DNA of 64,000 nt from the NCBI RefSeq assembly GCF_000143415.4, contig NW_003314264.1:3584229-3648228 (forward strand), read 5' to 3'. Within the stretch, counting starts at the first letter, position 1; each line of letters begins with the position of its first letter. Shown here piece by piece: positions 45,010-55,442 of the stretch. Under the pieces are notes generated by a model, which was not told the DNA's origin, did no database searches, and saw only the letters and a program-made list of their open reading frames with translations. The position numbers and the translations under genes are program-made. Source of the stretch: Selaginella moellendorffii. Its lineage: Eukaryota > Streptophyta > Lycopodiopsida > Selaginellales > Selaginellaceae.

Positions 45010-45793
45010 TTTCTCCTCCCCTAAGTTAAATTTGTTCCTTGGAGAGCGACGCACACCTCTAAGCAGTCGCTACCAAAAAGACGTGAAAGTCTCACCTGAT
45101 GTCATCACGCACCAAAGCGATCGGCCAATTCCTACCTGAGGAAGGGGAGAGACAAAGGAAAAAGGATAAGGGATAAGGGAGGTGTGAGAAAGAGCTTCCG
45201 CAATGGAGTCATTCTTCCTACCAGCGATCATCCCATCGTCGCCACGATCCCTTCCTTCTTTCCCACTTCAATAATCCGCGCGCTGCACAGCATTCCTGGA
45301 CTCGCAGCCCCCGGCGGCGTGAAAATTTCAAGAAGGAAGGCGCCGATTCTCCAAAGATTTACCTCGTTTGATCAAGCGCTGGCGCGCTCCAGCTGCGCAG
45401 CGAATCGCTCCGCTCTCTCTGGCGACGAGCGCATTGTAGCACACTTGGTTGCGTGCCCTCATTGTAGCGCGGCTTTAAACTTTTAGAGCTCGGAAGGCCG
45501 CACGTCCACGCGCCGGCAGAATGTCGACACTCTCTCTTTTATTTTTGGCTTGTACGGAATCACACTTATCCACTAATCGAACCCTCACTATACACAGTAG
45601 CAGCCTATCGCTTGGATTGGATTGTTCGCATCATCCTGTATGGAAAAAGGAGGAGCAAAACAAACAACTTAGCTCAGCCATGCGTTTGGAATCGATCGTA
45701 CCTCGAAAGAAGGCCAAAGTTTTTGGAGGATGGATGGTACTACAAGCCTGTTCTTTCAGTGCCGGCCCGTGATCGCAGGAGAAAGGAGATCAC
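45010..45793. other. Intergenic region
   Basis: Spacer between the ZIP promoter and the 3' end of the SRD2 gene. A 100-residue plus-strand frame (45184-45486) has no recognisable domain. Nothing else was supported. Confidence 0.4.
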
Positions 45794-47507
45794 TCACTCG
45801 TGATGGCAGTCCTCGACGCTGAAGTCCTCGTACAGGAGCACTCCCTCTGACGAGTAGTGGAGGGAATAGTAGCAGCTGTCGCAGAAGAAGCAGGGATTTG
45901 ACGGGGCGAGCTTGTCGTCGCGGACGATCTTCCTGGCCCGGTACACGGAGCAAATGCTGCACTTGCGGTAGCGGAGGCGAGGGAGGAATCTGAGCACCGG
46001 ATAAGTTGACGGACTCCGAGCATCGTCTTCATGGATCAATCTCATGTCTCGAATCACGAACACATGCTTGCAATCGCCCTGTGAAGACAGACATCCATTA
46101 AGTCAGGTGAAAGAAGAAAGAAAGTACTTGCCTGATGGCAGTAGAGGTACTTGGACCCCAGCTTAAAGTTGAGATCGCGAAAGTGCGTTTCTGCCATGTT
46201 CGCCTTTTTAAATGAGGGAAGCTTTGAAAGCTTGCTCCTCGAGCGCCTCGTCTGTCGAGCATCGTCTTGTTTCGCTATCCAGCTGATTATGTTTTCACTG
46301 TAATCGACGGCGTCTGGGTGTCGCATGTCATTGTAGAATACATCCTGTGCAGCAATGTCAGCTCGACAGACACCAAAAAAGAGTTTTAAACCATCGAACC
46401 TCTATAAGTAAGTATCCCGACGGAGATGCCACCCTCTTTTTTCTCGCCAGCTCGTCCGTCAGACAGTGGAGTTGATCCCTGAATTCACAAAGCGACTGTC
46501 TACCAAGAACAACCAGCTCTTGAATCTGTATTTTTCTCCGATGTTAGAAGGACCAGAAAAGAGAGATGGCGACATACCTTCAAATTTGTCCCATTGTGGA
46601 AATCTATCGAGATTAAAACTTCACCACCAGGGGCTATTTCGTTGCCCTCAGTCAAAGATAACGGCGAGGTTGGCTGCAGGAAAAGCTTAAGTACTTCGTT
46701 TACGTTTTAGAACTCTGATTTACCTCTTCTATCAGTGAAGTCACAAACCTCAATGGACCAGCAGTTCGAAGCCTTCTGCCGAAGCGTCTGGTATCACCTT
46801 GCGCTTGAGTTTCAGTCACACTGGAGAGAAAGAAGAAAGAGCAATCAGTACTTGCGCTGGAACACCCAGAGAAATATTACCGGAGCGAATGCAGGGTGGC
46901 AGCCGCATTTGCCTTCGCTGTGTTTCGCTCTTCGATCAGCCTGTGAAGCATGCTTTCGACTTGAGGATCCTGAATACAATTCATACCAAAGCATGAGAAT
47001 ACAAAAGAGAAGAAAACGAAAACGGTTACCGTTTGCAAGGTCGCTCTAGAGAGTCCATCGCAAGGTCTCCCAGTTCTTGCACCTCTTCGTCTCCTCTCCG
47101 ATTGTGCAAGTATACTGGCGTGGTTCGTGAGACAGATTTCTCGCTACGAAAAGAGGTGTAAAGGGGGAAGAAATCAAAACAAGTGACTTACCGTAGACGT
47201 GTTCTCAACAGCTATGTTGATGAGATCGTCGGGGCTAAGAAACTTGAGATCGTCCACCCTTCAGGAAAACAAAACACTCTGAGCACACGAGATTTCTTTC
47301 ATCCTACCTTATTTGTTCATCCATTTCCATACATTCGTCGCCAATCTCTGCTTCCAAAGCCTGGTAAGCGCCAGTCATAAGAAAAAAAAAATTAACACAA
47401 AGCGATCGCACCTCGAGCAGCGCTTTGCACGAGCTATGGTACTCGGCCACTGAGACCAGCGGCGATTCGTAGCCTAAGACGTCGAGAGGGCCTCCGCGGG
47501 CACCCAT
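45794..47507 (-). CDS. SRD2: SNAPc subunit SNAPC3/SRD2 (snRNA-activating protein complex)
   Basis: Ten exons: 47412-47507, 47308-47360, 47192-47258, 47030-47143, 46881-46969, 46724-46820, 46578-46673, 46400-46525, 46132-46344 and 45794-46078. All are in frame and give 411 residues. The C-terminal half is diagnostic of SNAP50/SNAPC3: DVFYNDMRHPDAVDYSENII, then LNFKLGSKYLYCHQGDCKH. The cysteine-rich zinc domain follows (YRKCSICSVYRA, then NPCFFCDSCYYSLHYS), ending in DCHHE. SNAPc binds the upstream sequence element of snRNA genes for polymerases II and III; SRD2 is the Arabidopsis subunit. The intron between exons 9 and 10 begins GC (CATCAG|GCAAGT). An AAAACCCTAA telo-box lies at 47517-47526. 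The middle exons are the least certain. Confidence 0.88.
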
Positions 47508-47565
47508 TGCTCGCCAAAACCCTAATGACTGACTCAAGAACCCTAAAAACAGAGAATTCTCTTTT

Positions 47566-48690
47566 TCATTTATTTATTGGCTGCCTTTGGTTTTGGTTTC
47601 CATTTTCTATGTCGGTTTGGGCCTGATTCGGGACGCCAAGCTCTTCCTCAGTGATCAAGCCGCGTTCCTGATCTATCGGGAATTGCTGCCTGTAGCACAA
47701 CGCCCCAACGACCAAACCTGTGAAAGAGCCACGGCCGTGAGAAACTTTGGCAAAATGGAAGAACATAGATTGGTACCAATGACTGCTCCAGCGACGACAT
47801 CACTCCAGTGGTGCCAGTAGTCATTCATAATCGAAATGGCAACCAAGGTGGCTCCAACGAGAGGAAGCGCGGCGATCACAAACTTGATAATGCGACCCCT
47901 GTGACCAGCAAACTTGATTCTACCTGCGAGGTACCATGACAAGTATCCCAACCCCGCGAAAGACCCTGTGAAGAACAAATGATCGTTTTGAGCTCCCTTG
48001 CGACGTAGGGAAAAGAAAAAGGAAAACTTACAGGAAGCGTGACCACTTGGGAAGCTCTTGTAGCCTTGACGAACTTCGCCTGCCGAGCCAGTGCAAGCGA
48101 CGTCTCCAGAGATTGGCTTGAAATGCTAGAAGCAAGAACCAACAAGGATTTACCTCGAGACTCTAGAAATTCCAGGAAACAATACCGGAACGCCGTCTGG
48201 AAAGCATCTCCAAAAGAAGTCTGGCCGGGGTCGGCCCGTCAAGTTCTTCAAGGAATCGGTGATCACGGAGGTGATGATAACCGTGAAGAACAAGCCTGGA
48301 TCGATAGGAGAGAGATATGAGAACTTAAAAGCTAGAAAAAGCTCTTACCAAGAATCGCATGATGCAAATCACGGGTGTTCCTCTTGAAGACATAGTAGCC
48401 AAGAATGAATAGAAGAGGAATCGCGAACGATATCACCTGATCAGAATGGAACTTAGCGAGAAAGCAAGTAAAGATCCCTCTTTTCTTACCACAAGCGCCG
48501 CGATTGGGACCGTGAAGCTCTTCACCGGGAACCTGAGATCATTGATCATGTACTCGTTCATGTACCTCCTGAAGGGATGGATCACTTTGAGCAAAAGCAA
48601 CTCGAAGATGGCCAGAGCAATGAGAATCGCCCAGTCGTGAGCATGGTGTCTCAACAAGCAATGTCTCCATCTCAGGGTGCGATCGCTCAT
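47566..48690 (-). CDS. LPP: Lipid phosphate phosphatase (PAP2 superfamily) with altered C3 motif
   Basis: Six exons, 48490-48690, 48349-48436, 48186-48295, 48032-48125, 47777-47965 and 47566-47717, stay in frame and give 277 residues with six predicted membrane helices. The enzyme family removes phosphate from phosphatidic acid and related lipids at the plasma membrane or ER. Motif C1 is LKNLTGRPRPDFF and C2 is KSFPSGHAS, both intact. C3 normally reads SRxxxxxHxxxD; here it reads SIMNDYWHHWSD, so the arginine is replaced by isoleucine while the nucleophilic histidine and the aspartate remain. It lies just 58 bp downstream of the SRD2 start region on the same strand. Confidence 0.9.
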
Positions 48691-49044
48691 TGCGCTTCCT
48701 GGTCACAGTTAGCAAAAAGCACCACTTTTGAGCAAGGGCTCCTCACCTGTTATCGCGTTTTTGCTATGCAATCCCTTCCTCTCTCACGAAACTCTTGTTG
48801 CCACGATCGAGGCCCAAGCTCACCACCGTGTGTAGATCTTTCCCGTTGAAGCTCCGTGATCACCGCTTGCAAGAGAGTAACGCCATCTGTCCATCAAACT
48901 AAGCATGACACCTGTAGAAATAGAAAAATACCTCGAGATTCCTTTGTCCGAATGGCAATCAAGGTATATTCGACAGTCTGCGAATCACTGTCGAAAGTTC
49001 CACACGCCAAGTTAAAAAAAAATGGAGCTTTTGCTATATGTACC
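48691..49044. other. Intergenic region
   Basis: Promoter of the phosphatase gene and 3' flank of the following PPR gene. Nothing recognised. Confidence 0.4.
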
Positions 49045-51024
49045 TCATAGTTCTTCTGGCTCCTTGGACTCCCCAGCGTATATGTTTGAGACGAGGACGT
49101 ATGGAACACCGCTCTCTGGTTGCAACTCGGACATTTTCTTCCCGGCTCGCGAGCCGATCTCCAGATTTCCATGAACCCGGCACGAGTTTAAGAGCGTCGT
49201 CCACACCACGGCGTCAGCTTTGAACGGCATTGTCTCGATCAGTTCCGCGGCCTCCTCGAGCATGCCAGCTCTCCCAAGAGCATCGATGACGCAGCAGTAG
49301 TGATCCAGCGAAGGATCCAATCCAAAGTCGCCGGACATGGACACGAAGTATTGGGTCCCGCGATCGACGAGGCCGATATGGATGCACGCCGTCAGAGCAC
49401 CGACAAAGCTGCTACCAGTCGGCGTCACCCCCTCCAAGAACATGAGCTCCACAAGTCCGAGAGCCTCGCGAGCGTGGCCGTTCTCGGCGTAGCGCTGGAT
49501 CATCGAGTTCCAGAAGACAACGTCGCGGTGCGGGATGGACTCAAACATCTCCCTCGCCACCTCCAGCCTCGCGTTTTGAGCGTAGAGCATCAGCACGCAG
49601 CTGCACGAGAGAAGGCTCCACTGCGGCATCCTGTCGAAGAACTCTTTCGCTCCCTGGATGCTACCATTCTGAGCGTGGCCGGCGATCATCACCGCCCACG
49701 AGACCACGTCCCTGTGAGGCATACCATCGAACAATCCCCGGGCTTCCACCAAAAGATCCTTTTGAGCGTAGGCCGAGACGATGGTGTTCCATGACACCAT
49801 GCTCCACTGCGGCATTCTCTGGGAGGTTGTTCCAGCTTGCTCCAGATCGTTGCCTTGTGATGCATACGCCTGGATCATCGAGTTCCACGACACAACATCC
49901 TTGTGAGGCGTATCATCAAAGATTTGCTTTGTGGAATCCAGGTCTCCAGCTCCTGCGAATGCCTGCGAGATCGCGTTCCACGATATGGTGTTCCGCTCAG
50001 GAATCCTGGCAAACAAATCCCTTGCCTCCTCCAAGTGCCCACTCTCGGCATATGCTGATATCAAGCAGTTCCAGCAGATCACACTCCACTCCGGCGTTCG
50101 ATCGAACACTTCCTTCGCTTCTCTCACAAGTCCAGCTTGTGTATAGCTCGCGAGTACATCCGTCCACGAGATAACATCTCTTTGCGGCATCAAATCAAAC
50201 AAGAGCTTCGACTGGGAGTAATGCCCGTTCTCGGCATATGCGTGAATCATGGCGTTCCAGGACACAAGATCCCACTGGGGCATTTTCTGGAAGATCCGGG
50301 CAGCCTCGATCGTATGCCCATTCTCCGCGCAAGCGCCCAGCATCGCCGTCCACGACACCACATTCCTCTGGAGCATCCCCTGGAAGAAGAACCGGCTGGC
50401 CTCGGCGGAGCAGCCACTGCGCGTGTAGGCCTTGGCCATGGCGTTCCAGCACGCCACGTCCCGCTCGGGAGCGCTGATCCCATCGAAGATCATTCGCGCC
50501 TCCGCGACGCGCCCGCTGTGCCCATACGCCGCGATCATGATCGTCGCGGAGAAGATGTTGGGGCGATCGATGTCGTCGTAGACCATCCGTGCCTCCTCCA
50601 CGCTGCCGCATTTGCCATACATCTCCACCAGGAGATTCGCCAGGAAGCGATTGCCGTGCCAGGCGCTGCCCAGGATCCGGGCGTGGATCGATCGCCCGCG
50701 CAGCAGATCCCTGGCGCCGCCGCACTCGCGGACGATCCGCGCGAGCGCATCGACGCTGCTCTCCTCGCGAGGAGGAGCCCTAGGGCAGAGCCGCATATTC
50801 CACGAATCTTCGAATTTATTTGAAAGCATTTGGGGGCAAAGTTCTCGCAGTCCGTACAGCAACTTACAGTGGAAATTTCGCGGGTATAAAAAGGGATTCC
50901 AATGAGCTAAGTGCGCGTACGTCAGTGCTGGGATTGAATGCAATGGATTGGCCAACACATTGTCGTGAGTGTCCGGAAAAGAGAAAGAGCGCACCACGCA
51001 ATTTGTGATCGCCCCAAATTCCAT
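49045..51024 (-). CDS. Pentatricopeptide repeat protein, S-type array
   Basis: Intronless, 659 residues. After an N-terminus that may hold a transit peptide (about residues 1-60) come some 15 motifs of mostly 31 residues (VVSWTAMLGACAENGHTIEA, then ARIFQKMPQW). One unit is longer (GNDLEQAGTTSQRMPQ). The closing block (SSFVGALTACIHIGLVDRGT, then YCCVIDALGRAGMLEEAAEL) and an E-like tail (LLNSCRVHGNLEIGSRAGKK) follow, without a DYW domain. This is an organellar RNA-binding protein, probably for editing or transcript stability. An internal ATG at about 50796 (MRLCPRAPPREES) could be an alternative start. Confidence 0.92.
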   Translation of the reverse strand: MEFGAITNCVVRSFSFPDTHDNVLANPLHSIPALTYAHLAHWNPFLYPRNFHCKLLYGLRELCPQMLSNKFEDSWNMRLCPRAPPREESSVDALARIVRECGGARDLLRGRSIHARILGSAWHGNRFLANLLVEMYGKCGSVEEARMVYDDIDRPNIFSATIMIAAYGHSGRVAEARMIFDGISAPERDVACWNAMAKAYTRSGCSAEASRFFFQGMLQRNVVSWTAMLGACAENGHTIEAARIFQKMPQWDLVSWNAMIHAYAENGHYSQSKLLFDLMPQRDVISWTDVLASYTQAGLVREAKEVFDRTPEWSVICWNCLISAYAESGHLEEARDLFARIPERNTISWNAISQAFAGAGDLDSTKQIFDDTPHKDVVSWNSMIQAYASQGNDLEQAGTTSQRMPQWSMVSWNTIVSAYAQKDLLVEARGLFDGMPHRDVVSWAVMIAGHAQNGSIQGAKEFFDRMPQWSLLSCSCVLMLYAQNARLEVAREMFESIPHRDVVFWNSMIQRYAENGHAREALGLVELMFLEGVTPTGSSFVGALTACIHIGLVDRGTQYFVSMSGDFGLDPSLDHYCCVIDALGRAGMLEEAAELIETMPFKADAVVWTTLLNSCRVHGNLEIGSRAGKKMSELQPESGVPYVLVSNIYAGESKEPEEL

Positions 51025-51147
51025 GTCAATCCCTTCGACTCTATGTTGGTGTGCATACGGACGATACGGAAAAGAAGAAGCAAAAAACTATGGAAGCCTT
51101 GTAGTGCCATGCGCATCGCAAATTGCTCGCTTTGCCCTCTCAGTGAC

Positions 51148-51540
51148 GTACGTAGTCCGGCCATGTGCCCCATTGCGAGATTTCTTAACAAGAATTTATA
51201 GTTTCCCAGTGCTATCCGTACACAGGGCGCTGGATGGATGGAACCCTAATCTCGGAACAACGCAAAAGCAAAGTGGAAATGGCCAAGTGTCGCATTTATG
51301 CCATGGCCGTGTCGCATGTGACAGCCGTACGAAACGGCACCTCTCGGGCCTGGCCCAAAACCCAGCCCCACGGGAACCAGTCCGTACCGGCCCCCCAATT
51401 GTACGGCGCACGCGGACATGAGGGCTTGCACCGGCCGTACAAGACCCACCGCCCCTCCCTGCGGTGTTCGTACAGCATTTAAAAGGGTGTGGCCGTACAG
51501 AATACGGAAGTGGCCACGTTAGGGTTGAGCGGGAGCGTAC
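51148..51540. promoter_or_regulatory. Cluster of GTAC (SBP-box binding core) motifs upstream of the SBP gene
   Basis: Nine GTAC tetramers lie at 51148, 51218, 51327, 51384, 51401, 51437, 51470, 51495 and 51537. Most have the extended CGTAC or CCGTACA form, including a full CCGTACAA at 51435-51442. GTAC is the core bound by SBP/SPL proteins, and an SBP gene starts at 51889. About 1.5 would be expected by chance in 390 bp of balanced composition. Autoregulation is inferred. Confidence 0.55.
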
Positions 51541-51888
51541 GGACGAGCGCTCACCACATAGAGCCTGTTTGTTTGTTTTGGTATATTGGTATTTTATTCT
51601 CCCTCTCTCTCTCTCGCGCTGGTTGTGCCCTTCCTCTCTCTCTCTGTTCTTCCCAGGCTAGGGCTACCAGGAGAATCCATTCTTCTTCCTCTTCCTCTCG
51701 CCAATTCCTTCGATCGCTGAGATTAGGGTTCTTCGCTTCTTCCTCTTTGTCCGTCTCGCCAAGAAAACCACGCCAATTTCTTCTCCCTCTCCTTTTCTCT
51801 TTTTAGGTCGCGAGCGCCTCGGCTTCCTCATGGCTTGATTGATTGGCAGATTGATTGATCCCGCGGCGCGCGCGCGCTCCACAGCAGG

Positions 51889-54082
51889 ATGATGGGTCAG
51901 CAGCCGCAGCAAATGGTGGGGATTCACCACCATCACCACCTCCACCACCACGAATCCGAGCAGCAGCCGATTGTCGTGGACCAGCAGCACAAGCAGCAGC
52001 ACCACCATCACCACCAACACCACCACCACCACCAGCAGCTCATGGAGGAGGAATCCGGCCAGGCAGGAGGAGGAGGAGAGGGCCTCCCGGAAGACGAGGA
52101 AGACGTGGAGGAGGATCCCGAGGACGACGATCCCGCCGAGCTCGCCGCGGCAGTGCCATCCTCGGGCGCCATCGGCGAGGGGATGGCTCCCGGCAATGCT
52201 GACGCCGCCAATCTTGTCCCGGTTCTGGGAGTGGATTCCTCGCGGAGGCAGCACCAGCGACCAAGAGGAGGAGGAGGTAGCGGTGGTGGTGGTGGTGGTG
52301 GAGGAGGAGGAATCTCGAGTTCTTCGTCGGGGTCTGGCGGAGCTGCTACAGCGGTGGTGGTGGCCGCCGCCGCCGCCGCGGCGGGGCTCCAGATGCCTGT
52401 TCTTCCAGTTCCTTGCTGCCGAGTGGATGGTTGTGGCGAGGATCTGTCCACTGCCGGGGATTACCACCGGCGGCACAAGGTTTGCAAGCTGCATGCTACG
52501 TTGCCCAAGGTCATGAATCACGGCCAGGAGCAAAGATTCTGCCAACAATGCAGCAGGTTGGATCTCTCCTCCATATTTTTTCTCTCTTGCGTTTCATTTC
52601 TTCTTTGTTCTTCTTTCCAATCTTTGATAGCGAGAGTGGAATGATTTTTTTTGGCGTGTGTTTCTTTGCATGCTTGTGCTTGCTTGATCCAGTGATCACT
52701 GACAGAAAGATTTTTCTCTCGGTTGAGTTGGCTGATTTTTTTTCTGGTGGCTACTTTCAGATTTCATTCCTTGTCGGAGTTTGACGAAGGCAAGCGGAGC
52801 TGCCGGAAGCGCCTGGCGGGGCACAACGAGCGGAGGCGGAGGCACCAACCGGATTCGCTCGCCACAACTTCCAGTGAAAGTCCTCCATTAACTCAGGGTA
52901 GGCTTTCTCCGCTCTCTTGCATATTCATGAGTTCAAGTCTCTTCTCTCTTTTTTTCTGCGTGTACGGAAGTTCCTTTTTTTTTTGTGATCGTCTTTGGTC
53001 CCTTTTCCTCATCTATTTTTGGTTTTCAGGCCGGGAGAGCAATAAAAAGCCGCGAGAGTGGAAAGGGCGTGGAAGGGGAGGGAGGAGAGGACGAAGTGGG
53101 CTATCCTTCTCCGCACGGGGACCCGGAGACGACCCGAGCAGCCCCCTCGTCTTGCGAGACGAAATCCAGAGTATGTCCTCTAAGCGAAGAGCGGTGAAGT
53201 CAGGTGAAGAGTCATTCTCCATCATTTTCAATGATGCATTCCCAGAGCGTGACAGTGTCAAGGGTAAAATGAGCCTTCGAGTAGCAGACATGATGGAGAA
53301 GAGAGTTGCCGGAGAGTATAAGGAGATTGACGAGCTTGATATTGATATAGCAGACATGGAGCAAGTCAAGGAGGGGCTCGACCTGGGTGAAGGCGTCGTC
53401 ATACCTCCGCTGCCGCTCAAAAGGGACGGGAAGCTGTCGGTGCTCAAAGGCTGGCCACCCCAGGAAGGCGCAGTGCTCAACCCGGACGAGATGCAAATCG
53501 AGACGAGCCTGACACCAAAAGACGAGCTTGAGAACAAGCGAGCATGGCAGAGAGGTACGCTCTTTTTCCTTCGATGTTGTTCTAAACCGCCAACTCGTTC
53601 GTTGCACAGATGACAAAGAGACGCTGCTCCACTGCTTCTGGGAGTGCTCCAAAGTCCAGCCGGTGTGGAGATGGGCCGCGAGGCAGCTGAGCAAGCTCCG
53701 GGGCAGTAAGGTGAAGCTGGAGCTCCGGCAGGCGGTGTTCGGCGGGAAGCTGGATAGCTGGGCCTCGCAGGAGAACGTTTCGGTGTGGAAGCTGTTGCGG
53801 GGGATCATCCTCTGGCAGATATGGTTGGCAAGGAAGGGGAAGGCCTTGTCCGGGATCCAGTGGACTTCGAACAAGGTGATCCGGGCGGCGTGGGTGGACC
53901 TGATGATGTACGCCATGCAGGATTGGCTGGAAGTTTACAAGAAGAAGGAGACCGGCAAGATGGAAGACGCTCACGAGCTGCGCGGGAAGTTCGATTCCAA
54001 GTGGCTGGTGAACCAGTTTGCTGGGAAACGGGCCGAGTGGAGCATGGTTTGGAAGGATCCCGACGACGTTTTGCTTGATTGA
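51889..54082 (+). CDS. SPL: SBP-box (SPL) transcription factor with LINE-derived C-terminal exon
   Basis: Exons 51889-52556, 52761-52897, 53030-53554 and 53610-54082 join in frame to 600 residues. The N-terminus is histidine/glutamine-rich and then acidic. The SBP domain (about residues 175-250) spans exons 1-2: [12 protein letters not shown] and [10 protein letters not shown] supply the first zinc site, and [20 protein letters not shown] the second. The intron sits at the conserved position inside the domain. The bipartite nuclear signal ([18 protein letters not shown]) is intact. Exon 3 is arginine/glycine-rich and then unrecognised. Exon 4 reads [20 protein letters not shown], the zinc-binding region that follows reverse transcriptase in non-LTR retrotransposons. 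Either the gene has acquired a LINE exon or the true 3' end lies earlier. No clear miR156 site was found by eye. Confidence 0.75.
53610..54082 (+). mobile_element. LINE-type zf-RVT remnant
   Basis: The segment encodes the H-C zinc-binding motif typical of the C-terminal end of non-LTR reverse transcriptases ([11 protein letters not shown]), followed by WRWAARQL and [20 protein letters not shown]. No reverse transcriptase or endonuclease domain is present upstream, so only the 3' end of the element is left. A second, frameshifted copy lies at about 56410-56730. Confidence 0.75.
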
Positions 54083-55190
54083 CAGGGACGCTCGCTGGTG
54101 TCACTGCAAGAACAGTAATAGAGAAGCAAGAACCGATTAAAATCTCACCAGGAACTTACAGCGTCAGCAGCTTTGGCCTATTAATCTGGACGAGAAAGGA
54201 CTGAAGCAGCTCCTCGTCTGCTTCGCTCTTTATAACACTTTGTACACACGACGGACAACGATTGTTATACTTACAAAAGGCTTTTAAGATGGTGGTGGTG
54301 GTGATGGAACGATCAAAGTCGACAGCTAGCTGGTAGAAAATAATCTCCTTTTCTTCTTCTTCCTTTCTTCTTTTCATTTGGTCTGGTCTGGTCTGGTCTG
54401 GAAAGAACGTTTAATCCCTTGTACGAGGGCTGTAACCATAGTTGAAGTGATTGATCCTAAAAATACGGCTTGGGATATAGCAAACATGATTGACCCTCCC
54501 AAGAACGATAGGAAACTTTAGCTTCGTCCACTGGAGTTCGCTGCTTTTACAGTCGCCGGGGACTCTTGAAAGTCGAGCCATGGCGGAAGGGAACAACCAA
54601 CACCATCGACGGAGCCGGATCAAGCGAAGCTCTGCAAGGATGGGTGCCGGGCGGATATCAACACGTACGCGTCGTAGTCGACTCTCCCCCGGGCCTGCTG
54701 CTCCACTCTCCAGCTGCTGTTAAGTTTGAAAGCGAGCTCTTAAACCTTCACACACTGAGTCTCCGATAAACCGAAGAGCGCCAGCGCCTCTTGGCAGCTC
54801 TTGTAGCTGCTGTAGGCCGAGAACATCACGTTCCAGGACACCACGCTCCAGCAGTGCGGCAAAGCGGGCGCTCTGGCCGACGCCCGGATCTTCTACCTCG
54901 GCCTCGAGGCCAACAAGCTCGTCGCCAACTTCCTCATCCTCATGTACGGCAAGTGCGAGAGCATCGACCACCCAGGTGTTCGAGCGGATGGAACGACTAC
55001 TCGTACAGCATCATGCTCCAATGCAGGAAAATGCTCTTGCGCACCAGTCACCCGAAGACGGTCAGGCTGATGAGGTCCGAGTTGGAAGGTCCGGAAGCTT
55101 GCCCATTCTACGGCCTCTTCGCGAAGCTCGCTCGCTCTTCGACGAGCGCAACGTTGTCTCCTGGACCACCATGGTCGAGAACGGCCCATC
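53700..55190 (+). repeat. Duplication unit A (zf-RVT segment, spacer, truncated PPR)
   Basis: Direct partial copy of the block at about 56415-57960. Shared landmarks in the same order: 'ctggatagctgggcctc' (53750 and 56453), 'gacagggacgctc', 'ataacactttgtacacacga' (54231 and 56845), 'gaacgatcaaagtcgacagct' (54306 and 56900), 'gaagtgattgatcct' (54444 and 56968), then the PPR start region. In unit A the zf-RVT frame is open and the PPR is broken. Confidence 0.85.
54540..55185 (+). pseudogene. PPR pseudogene, truncated copy of the gene at 57034-58839
   Basis: Sequence matches the 5' half of the intact PPR gene with many small deletions. Examples are 'gtcgagccatggcggaaggg' (54574 against 57130), 'aagctcgtcgccaacttcctc' (near 54913 against 57349) and 'gactactcgtacagcatcatgctcca' (near 55000 against 57441). 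It then jumps to a segment matching 'gacgagcgcaacgttgtctc' (55141 against 57919). Multiple frameshifts prevent translation. Confidence 0.85.
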
Positions 55191-55320
55191 TTCGTGTCCT
55201 ACGCTAGGCTGCACCACAGTCATGACGTACACGCGCTCGCTCTCGGCCTCCTCCGCTCCCCCGCTCTGCTCGAACCGGCGAAGCGAGCGGCAGTGAAGCA
55301 GCATGCTGCGACAGTCTCGA
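55190..55320 (-). pseudogene. Inverted fragment of alternative oxidase exon 3
   Basis: On the minus strand this reads as a diverged copy of the AOX exon near 59903-60080: the region around 'cactgccgctcgcttcgccggttcgagca' and the following 'ggaggcc' and 'catgactgtggtgcagcc' segments correspond to 59963-60080. It is in opposite orientation to the source gene, which lies about 4.7 kb away, and is too short to function. Confidence 0.8.
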
Positions 55321-55442
55321 GCATCATGGCTCGAGTAGCTTGGTAATGGTTTACTGTACTGAACCTTCTTTTGTTTTCCACTCTAGAATAACTCTTGGCT
55401 ATTGGAACTAAACACTTCTCAAGCACTACAAACCCTTGGTCA

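Noticed and set aside
45184..45486. 100-residue plus-strand frame
   Set aside because: No recognisable motif and no splice or promoter support.
54156..54420. Minus-strand frame after the LINE remnant
   Set aside because: It lies in the duplicated non-coding spacer shared by units A and B; no conserved protein.
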